Positions 17,315 through 26,044 of a stretch of 64,000 nt of DNA are shown in pieces (the stretch's first letter is position 1; each line of letters opens with the position of its first letter). This stretch comes from an uncultured Alloprevotella sp. (lineage in GTDB: Bacteria; Bacteroidota; Bacteroidia; Bacteroidales; Bacteroidaceae), in contig CALUNU010000009.1 of NCBI GenBank assembly GCA_944322095.1, forward strand, positions 1 through 64,000, given 5' to 3'. A program made the position numbers and the translations under genes. Under the pieces are notes generated by a model. That model saw only the letters and a list, made by a program, of their open reading frames with translations, had not been told where the DNA came from and ran no database searches.

Positions 17315-18577
17315 TTAGCGGTTGGTGAGGCGGAACGTTTTCCAGAACGGGGCGCGGCTGTATGCCTTGGCGCTGCCGGGCGGCACGTGCAGGCGCGCTC
17401 GGAACACCGAGGGGTGGAACGCCTGCGGGTTCACCTGCGGCGGACTGGGTGCCAGTACGCCAAGCTCGGCAATGCGCGTGCAATGGGCAAACGTGCCCGG
17501 CCCCACGCTCTCGATGCCGCGGCCCAGCGTCACCGACGTGAGGGCGTGGCAGCCGTAGAAGGCCTCGTCGGCGAGGCGAGCCACACCGTCGGGCACGGCC
17601 ACCCAGCGCAGCGAGCGGCAGCCGTAGAAGCAGGTGGGGCCGATGGCCGTGAGCGTCGGGGGCAGCGTGGCCCATTCCAGACGGATGCACCCCTCGAACA
17701 CGCTGCGGCCCAGCGTGGTAACGCCCGCCGGCAGCGCCATGCCCACCAGCGCCTCGCAGCCCGCAAAGGCCTCGTCGCCCAGGTGGGTGAGCCCCTCGGG
17801 CAGCTCCACCGCCCGCAGCCGTCCGCAGCCGGCAAAGGCGCCGCGGCCGATGCTTTCGAGCGCCGCGGGCAGCGTCACCCGTTCCAGCCGTCCGCAGCCC
17901 CAGAAGAGCCAGGGCTCCACGCTGCGCAGGCTGTCGGGCAGCTCCACCCGGCGCAGCGCCACGCAGCCCTCGAAGGCATACGTGCCCAAGTGGGTGAGCC
18001 CCTCGGGCAGGTCGATGCCTGTGAGCCCCGTGCAGCCGGCAAAGGCGTGGTCGCCCACGCTGTGCAGGCCCGGCGGAAAGGTGAGCTGCCGCAGGCCCGA
18101 GCAGGCATGAAAGGCGTAGCTGCCCACGCTGCGCAGCCCCGCCGGCAGCCGCAGCCGCCGCAGCGAGCTGCACCCGGCAAAGGCCGCCTCGCCCACCGAC
18201 GCCACGCTGTCGGGCAGGGTGAGCACCGCCAGCATGCCGCACCCCTCGAACGCCCGGCGGCCGATGCGCCTGACCGTCGGCGGCAGCTGCACCTCGCGCA
18301 GCGAGCTGCAACGGCGAAAGGCGCTGTCGCCCACGGCCGTCACGCGGTGCCACGTGCCGCGGTCGTCCGCCACGCTGTCGGGCACCTCGACCACGTCCCA
18401 CACGGTGTCGTCGTAGCGCGCCACCTCGCAACGGCCCGCGCCGTCGCCCGTGGTGCGGTACACGATGCCGCCGGCCTCGAACTCGTGGCCCGAAGCTGCC
18501 GACAGCATGGTGCACAGCAGCACGACCAGCAGCCGTGCCCTGCGCCATGCCTCCGTTGCGCCCAGTCTGTGCTTCAT
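17315..18577 (-). CDS. BspA-type leucine-rich-repeat surface protein
   Basis: Predicted 420 residues. A signal peptide (RRARLLVVLLCTMLSAASG) is followed by about 13 LRR_5 repeats of roughly 23 residues with the pattern V..G..AF.GC..L..V.LP..(L/V)..(I/V), for example SVGEAAFAGCSSLRRLRLP and HLGTYAFEGCVALRRVELP. The C-terminal cap ends APFWKTFRLTNR. BspA-like proteins are secreted or surface-bound and often bind host or bacterial partners. No type IX sorting domain or LPxTG motif is seen. The repeats are unusually GC-rich and regular, so copy number could vary. The start at 18577 (MKHRLG) gives the best signal peptide; an ATG at 18604 is in frame. Confidence 0.88.
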   Translation of the reverse strand: MKHRLGATEAWRRARLLVVLLCTMLSAASGHEFEAGGIVYRTTGDGAGRCEVARYDDTVWDVVEVPDSVADDRGTWHRVTAVGDSAFRRCSSLREVQLPPTVRRIGRRAFEGCGMLAVLTLPDSVASVGEAAFAGCSSLRRLRLPAGLRSVGSYAFHACSGLRQLTFPPGLHSVGDHAFAGCTGLTGIDLPEGLTHLGTYAFEGCVALRRVELPDSLRSVEPWLFWGCGRLERVTLPAALESIGRGAFAGCGRLRAVELPEGLTHLGDEAFAGCEALVGMALPAGVTTLGRSVFEGCIRLEWATLPPTLTAIGPTCFYGCRSLRWVAVPDGVARLADEAFYGCHALTSVTLGRGIESVGPGTFAHCTRIAELGVLAPSPPQVNPQAFHPSVFRARLHVPPGSAKAYSRAPFWKTFRLTNR

Positions 18578-18803
18578 TGTTTTCGTGAACTTGCGGCGGC
18601 GCAATGGCCGGGCCGCAGGTTGCCGTTACGGGAATTCATGTACAAAGTTAGAACGCGCGGCGCGTATATCCTCAAAAAGCGCCAAAAAAACGGTTTCCGG
18701 GCGGCCATAAATTTAAATTTGTGGAAAGTTCCGCCTCACCGCCCCCTCCTCCCCGCTGCGCGCCCGCCGCACGGAGCGGGCCGTTCCCGCCGTTCGCGCG
18801 CGC

Positions 18804-18824
18804 ATACATATATATAAGGTGTGG
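18804..18824 (+). other. TATA-rich motif joined to GGTGTGGA
   Basis: ACATATATATAAGGTGTGGA closely resembles sequences at 33594-33616 and, inverted, 43999-44023. The 378-bp gap 18578-18955 holds this motif and the promoter at 18925; I see nothing else in it. Confidence 0.35.
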
Positions 18825-18924
18825 AGGGGCCGTGCAGGGCGTTCGACAGTCCAAGTTCTTAAAAAACAGACGGATGCGCGGCAAAAAGATGCAGAAAAAT
18901 TAGGATATTTTGTTGCCCGGGGCG

Positions 18925-18932
18925 TAACTTTG
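18925..18932 (+). promoter_or_regulatory. -7 box facing the invertible segment
   Basis: TAACTTTG lies 24 bp before the ATG of the truncated regulator gene, outside the invertible segment, and reads into it. Confidence 0.65.
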
Positions 18933-18955
18933 CACGCACATTGGAACAAAAACGA

Positions 18956-19090
18956 ATGAGACGACAGGATATCGAGCTCTTTAATAAGCTGTTCGCGGCG
19001 TTGGAAGACGACCAAATCTTCCTCGACGCGCACATGTCGTTGTCGAAGATGAGTGTAATAGTCGGGACGGCTATTTCACCCCGCCCTTGA
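18956..19090 (+). CDS. N-terminal part of AraC-type regulator, cut by inversion
   Basis: This 44-codon frame starts well (promoter box 24 bp upstream) and encodes a helical stretch typical of the region just before an AraC-family DNA-binding domain (LFNKLFAALEDDQIFLDAHM, then SLSKMSVIVGT). It then changes abruptly to AISPRP and stops. The break is exactly at a 13-bp sequence that recurs inverted at 23908-23920. There, on the minus strand, the missing continuation IVGTNTTYLSYAINDYFG begins in the same codon phase. In the present orientation only a stub peptide would be made. I am confident of the split; whether it is reversible is inference. Confidence 0.75.
   Translation: MRRQDIELFNKLFAALEDDQIFLDAHMSLSKMSVIVGTAISPRP
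19057..19069 (+). repeat. Left 13-bp inverted repeat of the switch
   Basis: AATAGTCGGGACG, identical to the reverse complement of 23908-23920. Flanking bases on both sides differ. It lies inside the coding sequence and encodes IVGT in both copies. Confidence 0.8.
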
Positions 19091-19163
19091 GCCGCGTCAA
19101 GATACAGCGCAGGCACGCCCCCACGGGCGTGCCTGCGTGCATTATGGGCGGATGCGACCGTCG

Positions 19164-19440
19164 CAAGGGAAGCGGGCTTAGGAGAGGCGGCATTCCTGCC
19201 GCCTCAAACGGCCTGACAGCCCGCCGCATGGGATATTGCCTGCGTAGAGACGCGATTCATCGCGTCTCACCCGCTCGGGGCAAAGTCCCGCCGCGACATT
19301 CCTTTCCCCTTGCTGGGCCGTGCGGCTTAGGAGGGGCGGCATTCCTGCCGCCCACAGCTCGGGGCAAAGCCCCGCCTCGACATCCCTTTTCCGCGCTGGC
19401 CATCCGGGCGGTGAGAGACGCGATGAATCGCGTCTCTACG
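19164..19440. repeat. REP-like palindrome cluster 3
   Basis: Two oppositely oriented GAGACGCGAT/ATCGCGTCTC hairpins (19247-19268 and 19415-19436) bracket GGCGGCATTCCTGCCGCC palindromes (about 19191 and 19337) and CTCGGGGCAAAG linkers. The pairing looks like a BIME. It fills the gap 19091-19520. Confidence 0.75.
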
Positions 19441-19520
19441 TGGCGGACTTTCCTTGCGGGCGGGGTGTACGATGCCTCCCTGTGCCAGTCAGCCCCCTGC
19501 CCGCGCCCCCGCCCGTAGCC

Positions 19521-20126
19521 TCAGGGCGCGGTGATGAGGCCCGAGTGGCGGTGGCACGTGTAGGCGTGGCCGCGCAGGGTGAGCGTGAGCGTCGTGTCGT
19601 TGAGCACGCGCAGCTCCGACGTGTCGGTCTGCTCCTGCAAGTGGCTGCCGTCGGCGGGCAGGTAGGTGATGAGCAGTTGTCCGTTCTTCATGCGCCAGGA
19701 GCGCAGGCCCACGTTGGCCGTGCCCACGTTTTCGGCCGCACCGTCGGACAGCAGGCGCATGCCGTTGCCGTCCTGCCCGTCGAAGAGCCAGAAGCCGGCC
19801 AGGCTCGTCACGTTGACAACGGAGCGCAGGTCCTTGTGCCCTGCGGCTTCGACGAGGGCCAGCGTGTCGCCCGCGGTGAGGGGGCCGTGCAGGGCCTTGT
19901 CGCGGCGGGCGGCGGCGTAGGTGTAGGTGTGCTCGGTGCTGTCGGAGAGCAGGCGCACGTGCAGCGTCGAGTCGGTGCGGTCGAGGAGCACGACGCGCAG
20001 CGTCGAATCGGGCACTTCGGGGGCCTTCTCCTTCGCCTCCTGCCTGTTGCCGCAGGAGGCCGTGGCAAGCAGCAGGCAGCCCAGCGAGGCTGCGAGCGTT
20101 GCAAATGTTGATTTCTTCGTCTTCAT
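19521..20126 (-). CDS. Lipoprotein, NlpE/lipocalin-like, function unknown
   Basis: Predicted 201 residues with a lipoprotein signal (SLGCLLLATASCGNRQ, lipid Cys about residue 26). The rest is beta-rich (STLRVVLLDRTDSTLHVRLL, then TLTLTLRGHAYTCHR), resembling small NlpE-like or lipocalin-like envelope lipoproteins, though no motif settles it. It lies inside the invertible segment, downstream of the S-layer-like gene and separated from it by a terminator hairpin, so it may have its own promoter. Confidence 0.7.
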   Translation of the reverse strand: MKTKKSTFATLAASLGCLLLATASCGNRQEAKEKAPEVPDSTLRVVLLDRTDSTLHVRLLSDSTEHTYTYAAARRDKALHGPLTAGDTLALVEAAGHKDLRSVVNVTSLAGFWLFDGQDGNGMRLLSDGAAENVGTANVGLRSWRMKNGQLLITYLPADGSHLQEQTDTSELRVLNDTTLTLTLRGHAYTCHRHSGLITAP

Positions 20127-20152
20127 TGTTTGAAAATGGTGGTTGGATAAGT

Positions 20153-20190
20153 AGAAAGGAGGAAGGGGACGCCCCCTCCCTCCTTTCTTC
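20153..20190 (-). terminator. Terminator of the S-layer-like gene
   Basis: A hairpin with arms GAAAGGAGG and CCTCCTTTC around an AAGGGG/CCCCCT inner stem lies 50 bp beyond the stop at 20240. Confidence 0.65.
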
Positions 20191-20239
20191 TCAGAGTATG
20201 TTTGGCAGCCGGCGCGAGGCCTGCGCTGCTGTTGCTTGT

Positions 20240-23200
20240 TTACTTGCGGTTAGCGCCCTGGCCAGCGTTCGGGTCAACGTTCACCTTGAATGTGTAGGTG
20301 CGTTCGTTCTTGAACTGATCAGCAACCGTCATACGGAACGTCACGCCCTGGGCCGAGATGGCACCCGTGCCGCCACCGGTCTGTTCTGTGGTCTCGATGA
20401 CGATGCCTTCGTCTGTAACGCTAATGGTCTTGAACAAGCTCTTGAACTGATCATCGACGAGTTCTACCCTTACATCCGTGATGCGTCCGTCTCTATTCGC
20501 ACCGAAATACGTCACGTCGTCCACTGCCGATGTGCTGGGATCGTCTGCTGTGATGTCGGCATCAGTGATTACCTTCGTATCCTCGGGATAACCTACTGCA
20601 TAAGCCGATTGGCTGAACTTAATGTCGGTGTACATGATAGGCGACTTGTAGCGCAGGATGAATTCCTGAGGCTGGTCCCAAAGCGAAGGTACATCGAAGT
20701 AGTTGACAGCTACGCGCATCGTGTAGGGATGCTCGCTTCCGTACTTAACGGCAGCCACAGGCACTATGAACGTGTAGTCGGCAGCACTGCCTTCCCAACG
20801 GAACGGCACTGTGGTTTCGGGCTTGTATGCAACATAAGCGCCTCCATCTTTGTAATATGCATCCTTGTTGCCCAAGTCGAACATCAATGCACAACCCTCA
20901 TCGTCGTAGTAATCCATGTTAAAGCCCGTGATGATGTTGTACTGCGTGCTGGTAGCTACTTTACCATCGGCGCCATTAGGAGACTCTGCCCATGCAGTGT
21001 ACGTATAATCGGTCGAGAGCGTCTTCAAATCGTGGTTGAACGGAGCAAAGTATGCCGGGTTCGGTATGATCTGCACGCACTTAGCCGTCGGATAGAGCAT
21101 GGTGAACTTCACGGGGAGCACGCTCACTACGTTTCCGTTCTGGTCGTAGAACGTAATGGTGACGGTGTATTCCTTGTTCACTTCGAGGTCGGCGGGATCA
21201 TACACGATGGCCAGGTTCTTCACCTTCTTCAAGTTGGCCTCCGACGTGCTGGCGAGAGAGCCCGACTTGCTGTCGTTCATGTTAACCTTGTAGATGGTCT
21301 GCTGGCTCTGGTCGCCGAAGATGACGCTCTGCAAGGCCACTTCGCTCTCAACGCTGATGCTGCCCGTGTACTTGGCCCAGTCGGCGTTGTTGGCGCCCAT
21401 GCAGTTGGTAGCCATGAACGTTTCGCTCGGGCACCATGCGGTCTGGGCGGCGCGGCTCGTCGGCGTGTGGCTGAAGGCGATGCCCGTCTCGGTGAAGAGC
21501 GGCTTCGTGAAGATAACATCCAGGTCGTCCGAAACAATCGTACCATCCCAGTTCTGCACGTAGTAGCGCAGCGTGAAGGTGTAGCCGTTATACTGGTCGG
21601 GCACGGTGATGCTGATCTGGTCGAAGCCGTTGGCTTCCTTCGTCACGTCCTGCGGGTTGCCGGCAGGTTCGGTGAAGACCTTCTGCAAAGCGTCCTTGTT
21701 GGCGTTGTGAACGGCAGATATAATCTGGTTGAGCGATGCTCCGGTGACAGCCGTGCCGCGCTGGTTCTTAACGCCCACAACCTCTACGTACTTGCGGAAA
21801 GGCTTGCTCACGCCGTCGCCCTTTTCGTTGGCGTCGGTCTGCGGGTTGAGCGTGAAGTTACCCATGAGGGGCTGACCCTGCTCAACGACGTAGCGCGAGG
21901 TGCCTTCGGCGGGCGAGTCGGGCACGATGTCGTTGGCCTCAACGGCCGTGATGGTCGGCGTGTACTGCTTGCCAGCCTTCACCATCTCAATGTTGAGGGC
22001 ATACTTCGAGTAGACCTTGCGCACGATGGCCTCGGCTTCGCCCGTCTCCTCGTTCTTGCGCGTACCGAGGTTGAACGAAGTGTAGAGGGCATACGAGTTT
22101 TCGAAGGCAGCAGGCTCCTCGGTGCGGTCGGTAGCCGTGTTGGTCAGGCGGATGGCGTACAGACCGTTTTCAGCCTTGTCCTCGGCGGTGCCGGCGGCAC
22201 GCGTGGTGATGAGGTGGTCCTTGGCAGGCATGGCCTCGCCCACTTCGATGCTGGCAGGAGCGTTGCCCAAGCTGTTTTCGAGCTGCAAGTCAACCTTGCC
22301 CGTGAAGTCGACGCGCGTGGGGTTCACGGTGGCGTAGATCAAACCGCCGTTGCCCTCGACGTTCCAGTGGCCTGCAACGAGCGTAGCCTCGTTGGCAGCG
22401 TTCACGTAGGGGAAGTGAACGATGGTGCGGTTGTTCGTGCGGTCGTACGTGATGTAGCGGCTGTCGTCGCCCGTGAAACCACCGATGTACTCGCTTGCCA
22501 CCTTGGCATATACGAACTGCAGCTGGTTGTCTTGCAGGATGATGCCCGTAACGAGGTTGTTCAAGTCGGCGCTCATGGCGTTCACAAGACCCGTAGCGTC
22601 GTTCACCTTGCCTTCGAGCGTGCTGACCTTGCCTTCAAGGTCCGTTACCCTCGAGCTTACACCGTCGATAGCCGACTGCAATTTGTCGTCGGCAGCCTCA
22701 TAGGCCGAGGTGAGCTGCGTAATGGCGGCGTTGACGGCGTTGGTCACGTCCTCGTTCGAAGCCAGGTTCTCAGTGGCGGCAGCAATCTTCTGGTCCATGA
22801 TGCCCTGCAACTCCGTTTTGAGCGCTTCGATGTCGGGGAGCTGAGCTTCCAGCTCTTTGCGCAGCTGCTCGAGGTCTTCTTTCGTTGCCATGCCGGCCAG
22901 GTCGTCCTTGCTCACGGCGTTGTTCTCCAAGTCGTTGATGGCTTGGTCGATGGCAGCCAGCTGGGCCAGGATGCCCGTCTCTTGGTTGTTGATAGCGTCC
23001 TGCACGTCGCTCAGGTCGCCCGAGAGCACGTCGAGCTGGTCTTGCAGCGAGTTCTGGATGCTTTCCAGGTTGTCGGCCACGTTGTTCACCTCAGCCTGCA
23101 CGGCCAGGGCGTAAGCACGCGAGGCAGCGCTCTGAGCACGGTCGATGCCCTCTTGCAGCGTGGCGTCGGCGCGCAGGTACGATTGCAGCGACTTGTCGGC

Positions 23201-23545
23201 ATCCAGCTGGGCCTGAGCGGCGTCGCGGGCCGTCGTGAGCGCCGAGATGGCCTCGTCCACCAAAGCCTGGGCGGCTGCGATGCGCTGACGGGCAGCTTCG
23301 TCGGTCGAGGCTGCCAGCGCGTCGGCAAGCTGGTCCTTCACTTGTTCCAGAGATTCGATCTCTGCGTCTACGTTTCGGAGCTTCAGGTCGACAAGCTCCG
23401 ACAGGTTGCTCGCATCTGCGTTCTGATTGATCTGATCTTGCAGGCTTGCAATGTCATCGTCGTAGTCAGAGCAGGAAACGAACGTGCTGGCCGGTGCGAG
23501 CAAGAACGCACCGAAAACCAACGCATTGATAAATTTTCTTTTCAT
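20240..23545 (-). CDS. Large S-layer-like (BT1927-like) surface lipoprotein
   Basis: A 1101-residue protein with a lipoprotein signal (APASTFVSC, lipid Cys about residue 26) followed by SDYDDDIASLQDQI, the start seen in BT1927-type surface-layer proteins of Bacteroides. Residues about 30-360 form long Ala-rich heptad repeats (coiled coil). The remaining 740 residues are beta-rich Ig-like modules. In B. thetaiotaomicron such proteins build a surface layer and are phase-variable. Here the gene sits inside a predicted invertible segment, 38 bp downstream of the regulator half, so inversion would change its promoter. Composition is slightly less GC-rich than the neighbours. Assignment to the S-layer family rests on layout, not on alignment. 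Confidence 0.75.
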   Translation of the reverse strand: MKRKFINALVFGAFLLAPASTFVSCSDYDDDIASLQDQINQNADASNLSELVDLKLRNVDAEIESLEQVKDQLADALAASTDEAARQRIAAAQALVDEAISALTTARDAAQAQLDADKSLQSYLRADATLQEGIDRAQSAASRAYALAVQAEVNNVADNLESIQNSLQDQLDVLSGDLSDVQDAINNQETGILAQLAAIDQAINDLENNAVSKDDLAGMATKEDLEQLRKELEAQLPDIEALKTELQGIMDQKIAAATENLASNEDVTNAVNAAITQLTSAYEAADDKLQSAIDGVSSRVTDLEGKVSTLEGKVNDATGLVNAMSADLNNLVTGIILQDNQLQFVYAKVASEYIGGFTGDDSRYITYDRTNNRTIVHFPYVNAANEATLVAGHWNVEGNGGLIYATVNPTRVDFTGKVDLQLENSLGNAPASIEVGEAMPAKDHLITTRAAGTAEDKAENGLYAIRLTNTATDRTEEPAAFENSYALYTSFNLGTRKNEETGEAEAIVRKVYSKYALNIEMVKAGKQYTPTITAVEANDIVPDSPAEGTSRYVVEQGQPLMGNFTLNPQTDANEKGDGVSKPFRKYVEVVGVKNQRGTAVTGASLNQIISAVHNANKDALQKVFTEPAGNPQDVTKEANGFDQISITVPDQYNGYTFTLRYYVQNWDGTIVSDDLDVIFTKPLFTETGIAFSHTPTSRAAQTAWCPSETFMATNCMGANNADWAKYTGSISVESEVALQSVIFGDQSQQTIYKVNMNDSKSGSLASTSEANLKKVKNLAIVYDPADLEVNKEYTVTITFYDQNGNVVSVLPVKFTMLYPTAKCVQIIPNPAYFAPFNHDLKTLSTDYTYTAWAESPNGADGKVATSTQYNIITGFNMDYYDDEGCALMFDLGNKDAYYKDGGAYVAYKPETTVPFRWEGSAADYTFIVPVAAVKYGSEHPYTMRVAVNYFDVPSLWDQPQEFILRYKSPIMYTDIKFSQSAYAVGYPEDTKVITDADITADDPSTSAVDDVTYFGANRDGRITDVRVELVDDQFKSLFKTISVTDEGIVIETTEQTGGGTGAISAQGVTFRMTVADQFKNERTYTFKVNVDPNAGQGANRK

Positions 23546-23583
23546 AACTAGTTAAACGAAAATTAAAAATTGATTGGTCATTC

Positions 23584-23979
23584 TTATTCCACGGCCGCGT
23601 AAGCCGAGGAGAGCGAAGAGAGAATTGCGTTTTTAGACTTGACGGGACAATACTGCGCGGCGGTCTTGTGCGAGCTTTCGGCGTCGACGACAAACTGCAA
23701 CGGGGGCACGCCCATAATCTTCGTGAACGAAGCGTAGAACGTGCTCTTCGAGAGGAAGCCGCAGCGCAGGTAGATGTTTTTGATGTTGGCCTTCTGCTTT
23801 TCCTCCAAGAGCAAGTTGACAGCATAGGCCACGCGGTAACGGTTGATGACCGACCGGAAGTTGTCGCCAAAGTAGTCGTTGATGGCGTATGAGAGATAGG
23901 TAGTATTCGTCCCGACTATTTTCCCCTTTGTGCCCTTGCCTGTTTTAACCGATTCATTCTTAGGGCGGAATGTGGCCAT
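23584..23979 (-). CDS. C-terminal AraC-type DNA-binding half, fused to foreign start
   Basis: From the 13-bp repeat onward the frame encodes a full AraC-family DNA-binding region: NTTYLSYAINDYFGDNFRSV, NRYRVAYAVNLLL, then the second helix-turn-helix IKNIYLRCGFLSKSTFYASF and MGVPPLQFV. Upstream of the repeat the frame continues to an ATG at 23979 through 20 residues (MATFRPKNESVKTGKGTKGK) that do not resemble an AraC protein and appear to be flanking DNA. The natural N-terminus is at 18956-19069 on the other side of the segment. Joined, the protein would have about 150 residues. In this orientation a short product is possible, but no good promoter is seen (TATTTTGC near 24040 is one base off). 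Confidence 0.75.
   Translation of the reverse strand: MATFRPKNESVKTGKGTKGKIVGTNTTYLSYAINDYFGDNFRSVINRYRVAYAVNLLLEEKQKANIKNIYLRCGFLSKSTFYASFTKIMGVPPLQFVVDAESSHKTAAQYCPVKSKNAILSSLSSAYAAVE
23908..23920 (-). repeat. Right 13-bp inverted repeat of the switch
   Basis: CGTCCCGACTATT, the reverse complement of the left repeat at 19057-19069. Confidence 0.8.
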
Positions 23980-24191
23980 TTTGTCACAAGCGGATGCGGG
24001 CGGGAAATGGCGCGTGCCGAGCGGGAGACGCAAAATAGTCTGATTGCGTGCGAAAATTGGCGTTTTCATGGCTGCAAACGGCTGTTGAACAGAGGCTTGC
24101 AGGCGGTGGGGAAAAGTGACGATTTCGTGCCACGCGTTTTTCGCCGTATCCTCTGTTTGTGCTAACTTTGCTCCCCGTAACAAGAAGAGAC

Positions 24192-25424
24192 ATGAAGGAA
24201 GATACACGCCATATTCATATCAGCGACTTCGATTACAACCTGCCCGAGGAGCGCATTGCGAAGTATCCGAAGGCCGAGCGCGACACGTCGAAGCTGCTCC
24301 TTTACCGCAACGGGGCTATTGCCGAGGACGTTTTCAGCCACTTGCCGCAGTACTTGGCGCCGGGCTCGCTGATGGTCTTCAACAATACGCGCGTCATTCA
24401 GGCCCGTCTGCATTTCCACAAGGCCACGGGCGCGCTCATCGAGGTATTCTGCCTCGAACCCCACACCCCGGCCGACTATGCCCTCTCGTTTGCAGCGCGG
24501 GGCACGTGCACGTGGACCTGCCTGGTGGGCAACTTGAAGAAATGGAAGGAGGGAACGCTCGTGCGCACGGTGGATGTGGGCGGACGCCGCCTCACGCTGA
24601 CGGCCGAGCGCATCGGCGTGAGCGGGACGGGCCACGAGGTGCGTTTTGCGTGGGACGACGCGCAGGTGAGCTTCGCCGAGGTGCTCGAAGCCGTGGGCGA
24701 GCTGCCCATTCCGCCCTATCTGAACCGCGCCACCGAGGAGAGCGACCTGCAAACCTACCAGACTGTCTATTCGAAGGTGGACGGCTCGGTGGCAGCGCCC
24801 ACGGCCGGGCTCCACTTTACGCCGCGCGTGCTTAGCGCGCTGGACGAGCGCGGCATTGAGCGCGACGAAATCACCCTGCATGTGGGGGCCGGCACGTTCC
24901 GCCCCGTGAAGAGCGAGGAGATTGAGGGCCACACGATGCATTCGGAATGGATAGCCGTGACGCGCCGCAGCATAAGCCGCCTCATGGCCCACGGCGGGCG
25001 CTGCATTGCCGTGGGCACCACGTCGGTGCGCACGCTCGAAAGCCTCTACTACGTGGGCGTGCTGCTGAGCCAGCGGCCCGACGCCACCGAGGACGAGCTC
25101 CACGTGCCGCAATGGCTCCCCTACGACTACGCCGCCGCCCCTGGGCCGAAGCTCACCACGATGGAGGCGCTCGGCCTCGTGGCCGACTACCTGGACCGTC
25201 ACGCCCTGCCCGTGCTCCACACGACGACGCAAATTATCATAGCCCCGGGCTACGAATACCATGTGGTGCAGACGATGGTGACCAACTTCCATCAGCCCAA
25301 GAGCACGCTCCTGTTGCTCGTCTCGGCCTTTGTGGGCGGGCAGTGGCGGCCCATCTACGATTACGCCCTGGCCCACGACTTCCGTTTCCTGAGCTATGGC
25401 GACAGTTCGCTGCTCAATTATTAA
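24192..25424 (+). CDS. queA: tRNA preQ1(34) S-adenosylmethionine ribosyltransferase-isomerase
   Basis: The 410-residue protein is QueA-like throughout: DFDYNLPEERIAKYP at the N-terminus, SLMVFNNTRVIQARL, PPYLNRATEESD, YQTVYSKVDGSVAAPTAGLH and HVGAGTFRPV. It transfers the ribosyl group of S-adenosylmethionine to preQ1 in tRNA, making epoxyqueuosine. The start at 24192 follows AAGAAGAGAC; an ATG at 24159 is less likely. It is slightly longer than the usual 340-360 residues because of an insertion before the C-terminal part. The NUDIX gene follows after about 10 bp. Confidence 0.95.
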   Translation: MKEDTRHIHISDFDYNLPEERIAKYPKAERDTSKLLLYRNGAIAEDVFSHLPQYLAPGSLMVFNNTRVIQARLHFHKATGALIEVFCLEPHTPADYALSFAARGTCTWTCLVGNLKKWKEGTLVRTVDVGGRRLTLTAERIGVSGTGHEVRFAWDDAQVSFAEVLEAVGELPIPPYLNRATEESDLQTYQTVYSKVDGSVAAPTAGLHFTPRVLSALDERGIERDEITLHVGAGTFRPVKSEEIEGHTMHSEWIAVTRRSISRLMAHGGRCIAVGTTSVRTLESLYYVGVLLSQRPDATEDELHVPQWLPYDYAAAPGPKLTTMEALGLVADYLDRHALPVLHTTTQIIIAPGYEYHVVQTMVTNFHQPKSTLLLLVSAFVGGQWRPIYDYALAHDFRFLSYGDSSLLNY

Positions 25425-25435
25425 TAGGAATGGCC

Positions 25436-25963
25436 ATGAACAGCGAAACCTTTCAGCCGCACGACGACGACCGTGAGCTTCTGCCGCTGGTGGACGAGCA
25501 GGGCCGCGTGACGGGCCGGGCCCCGCGCGGCCGCTGCCACGACGGTTCGCGGCTGCTCCACCCCGTGGTGCATCTGCACGTCTTCGACCCCGCCGGGCGC
25601 CTCTTCTTGCAGAAGCGCCCCCTGTGGAAAGCCATACAGCCCGGCCGCTGGGACACGGCTGTGGGCGGCCACATGGCGGCGGGCGAGACGGTGGCCGACG
25701 CCCTGCGCCGCGAGACGGCCGAGGAGCTGGGCCTCGACGCCACGGGGGCCGAGCCGCTGACGCGCTACGTGTTTGAGAGCGACGTAGAGCGCGAACTGGT
25801 GTACGTCTACCGCCTCGTCACGACGGCCGTGCCCCGGCCCTCGGCCGAGCTCGACGGCGGTCGCTTTTTCAGTGCGGAAGAAATTGAAGCCCGCCTGGGC
25901 ACGGGCTTTTTCACGCCCAACTTCGAGAGCGAATACCGCCGCGTCTTCCTCTCCCGTGGCTGA
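25436..25963 (+). CDS. NUDIX hydrolase
   Basis: A 175-residue protein with a complete Nudix box, G-x5-E-x7-REtaEE-x-G (GHMAAGETVADAL followed by RRETAEELGL), about residues 80-103. The text LFLQKRPLWKAIQPGRWDTA ahead of it resembles the YfcD/IPP-isomerase-like subgroup. The substrate is unknown. AGGA at 25426 favours the ATG at 25436; 25430 is also in frame. It likely shares a transcript with queA. Confidence 0.88.
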   Translation: MNSETFQPHDDDRELLPLVDEQGRVTGRAPRGRCHDGSRLLHPVVHLHVFDPAGRLFLQKRPLWKAIQPGRWDTAVGGHMAAGETVADALRRETAEELGLDATGAEPLTRYVFESDVERELVYVYRLVTTAVPRPSAELDGGRFFSAEEIEARLGTGFFTPNFESEYRRVFLSRG

Positions 25964-25980
25964 CCGTCCGCCAACAACGG

Positions 25981-26030
25981 GCGAGCCCCGCCGACTTCAT
26001 CCTGTGGGATGGTCGGCGGGGCTCGTTATT
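25981..26030. terminator. Bidirectional terminator
   Basis: Arms CGAGCCCCGCCGAC and GTCGGCGGGGCTCG lie between two converging genes, with a T-rich tail on the plus strand. Confidence 0.85.
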
Positions 26031-26044
26031 TTGGTGCGTGGGGC

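Larger units (their letters stand above)
19057..23920. other. Candidate invertible DNA segment (4.86 kb)
   Basis: The segment is bounded by the 13-bp inverted repeats. It contains a REP cluster, a small lipoprotein gene, a large S-layer-like lipoprotein gene and the C-terminal half of an AraC-type regulator. Flipping it would join the regulator halves in frame behind the promoter at 18925 and place the lipoprotein gene directly downstream of the restored regulator. No invertase gene is in the window. Confidence 0.7.

Noticed and set aside
19057..23920. Inversion by homologous recombination between REP clusters
   Set aside because: The break lies exactly at the 13-bp repeat inside coding sequence, not in the REP palindromes, so a site-specific mechanism fits better.
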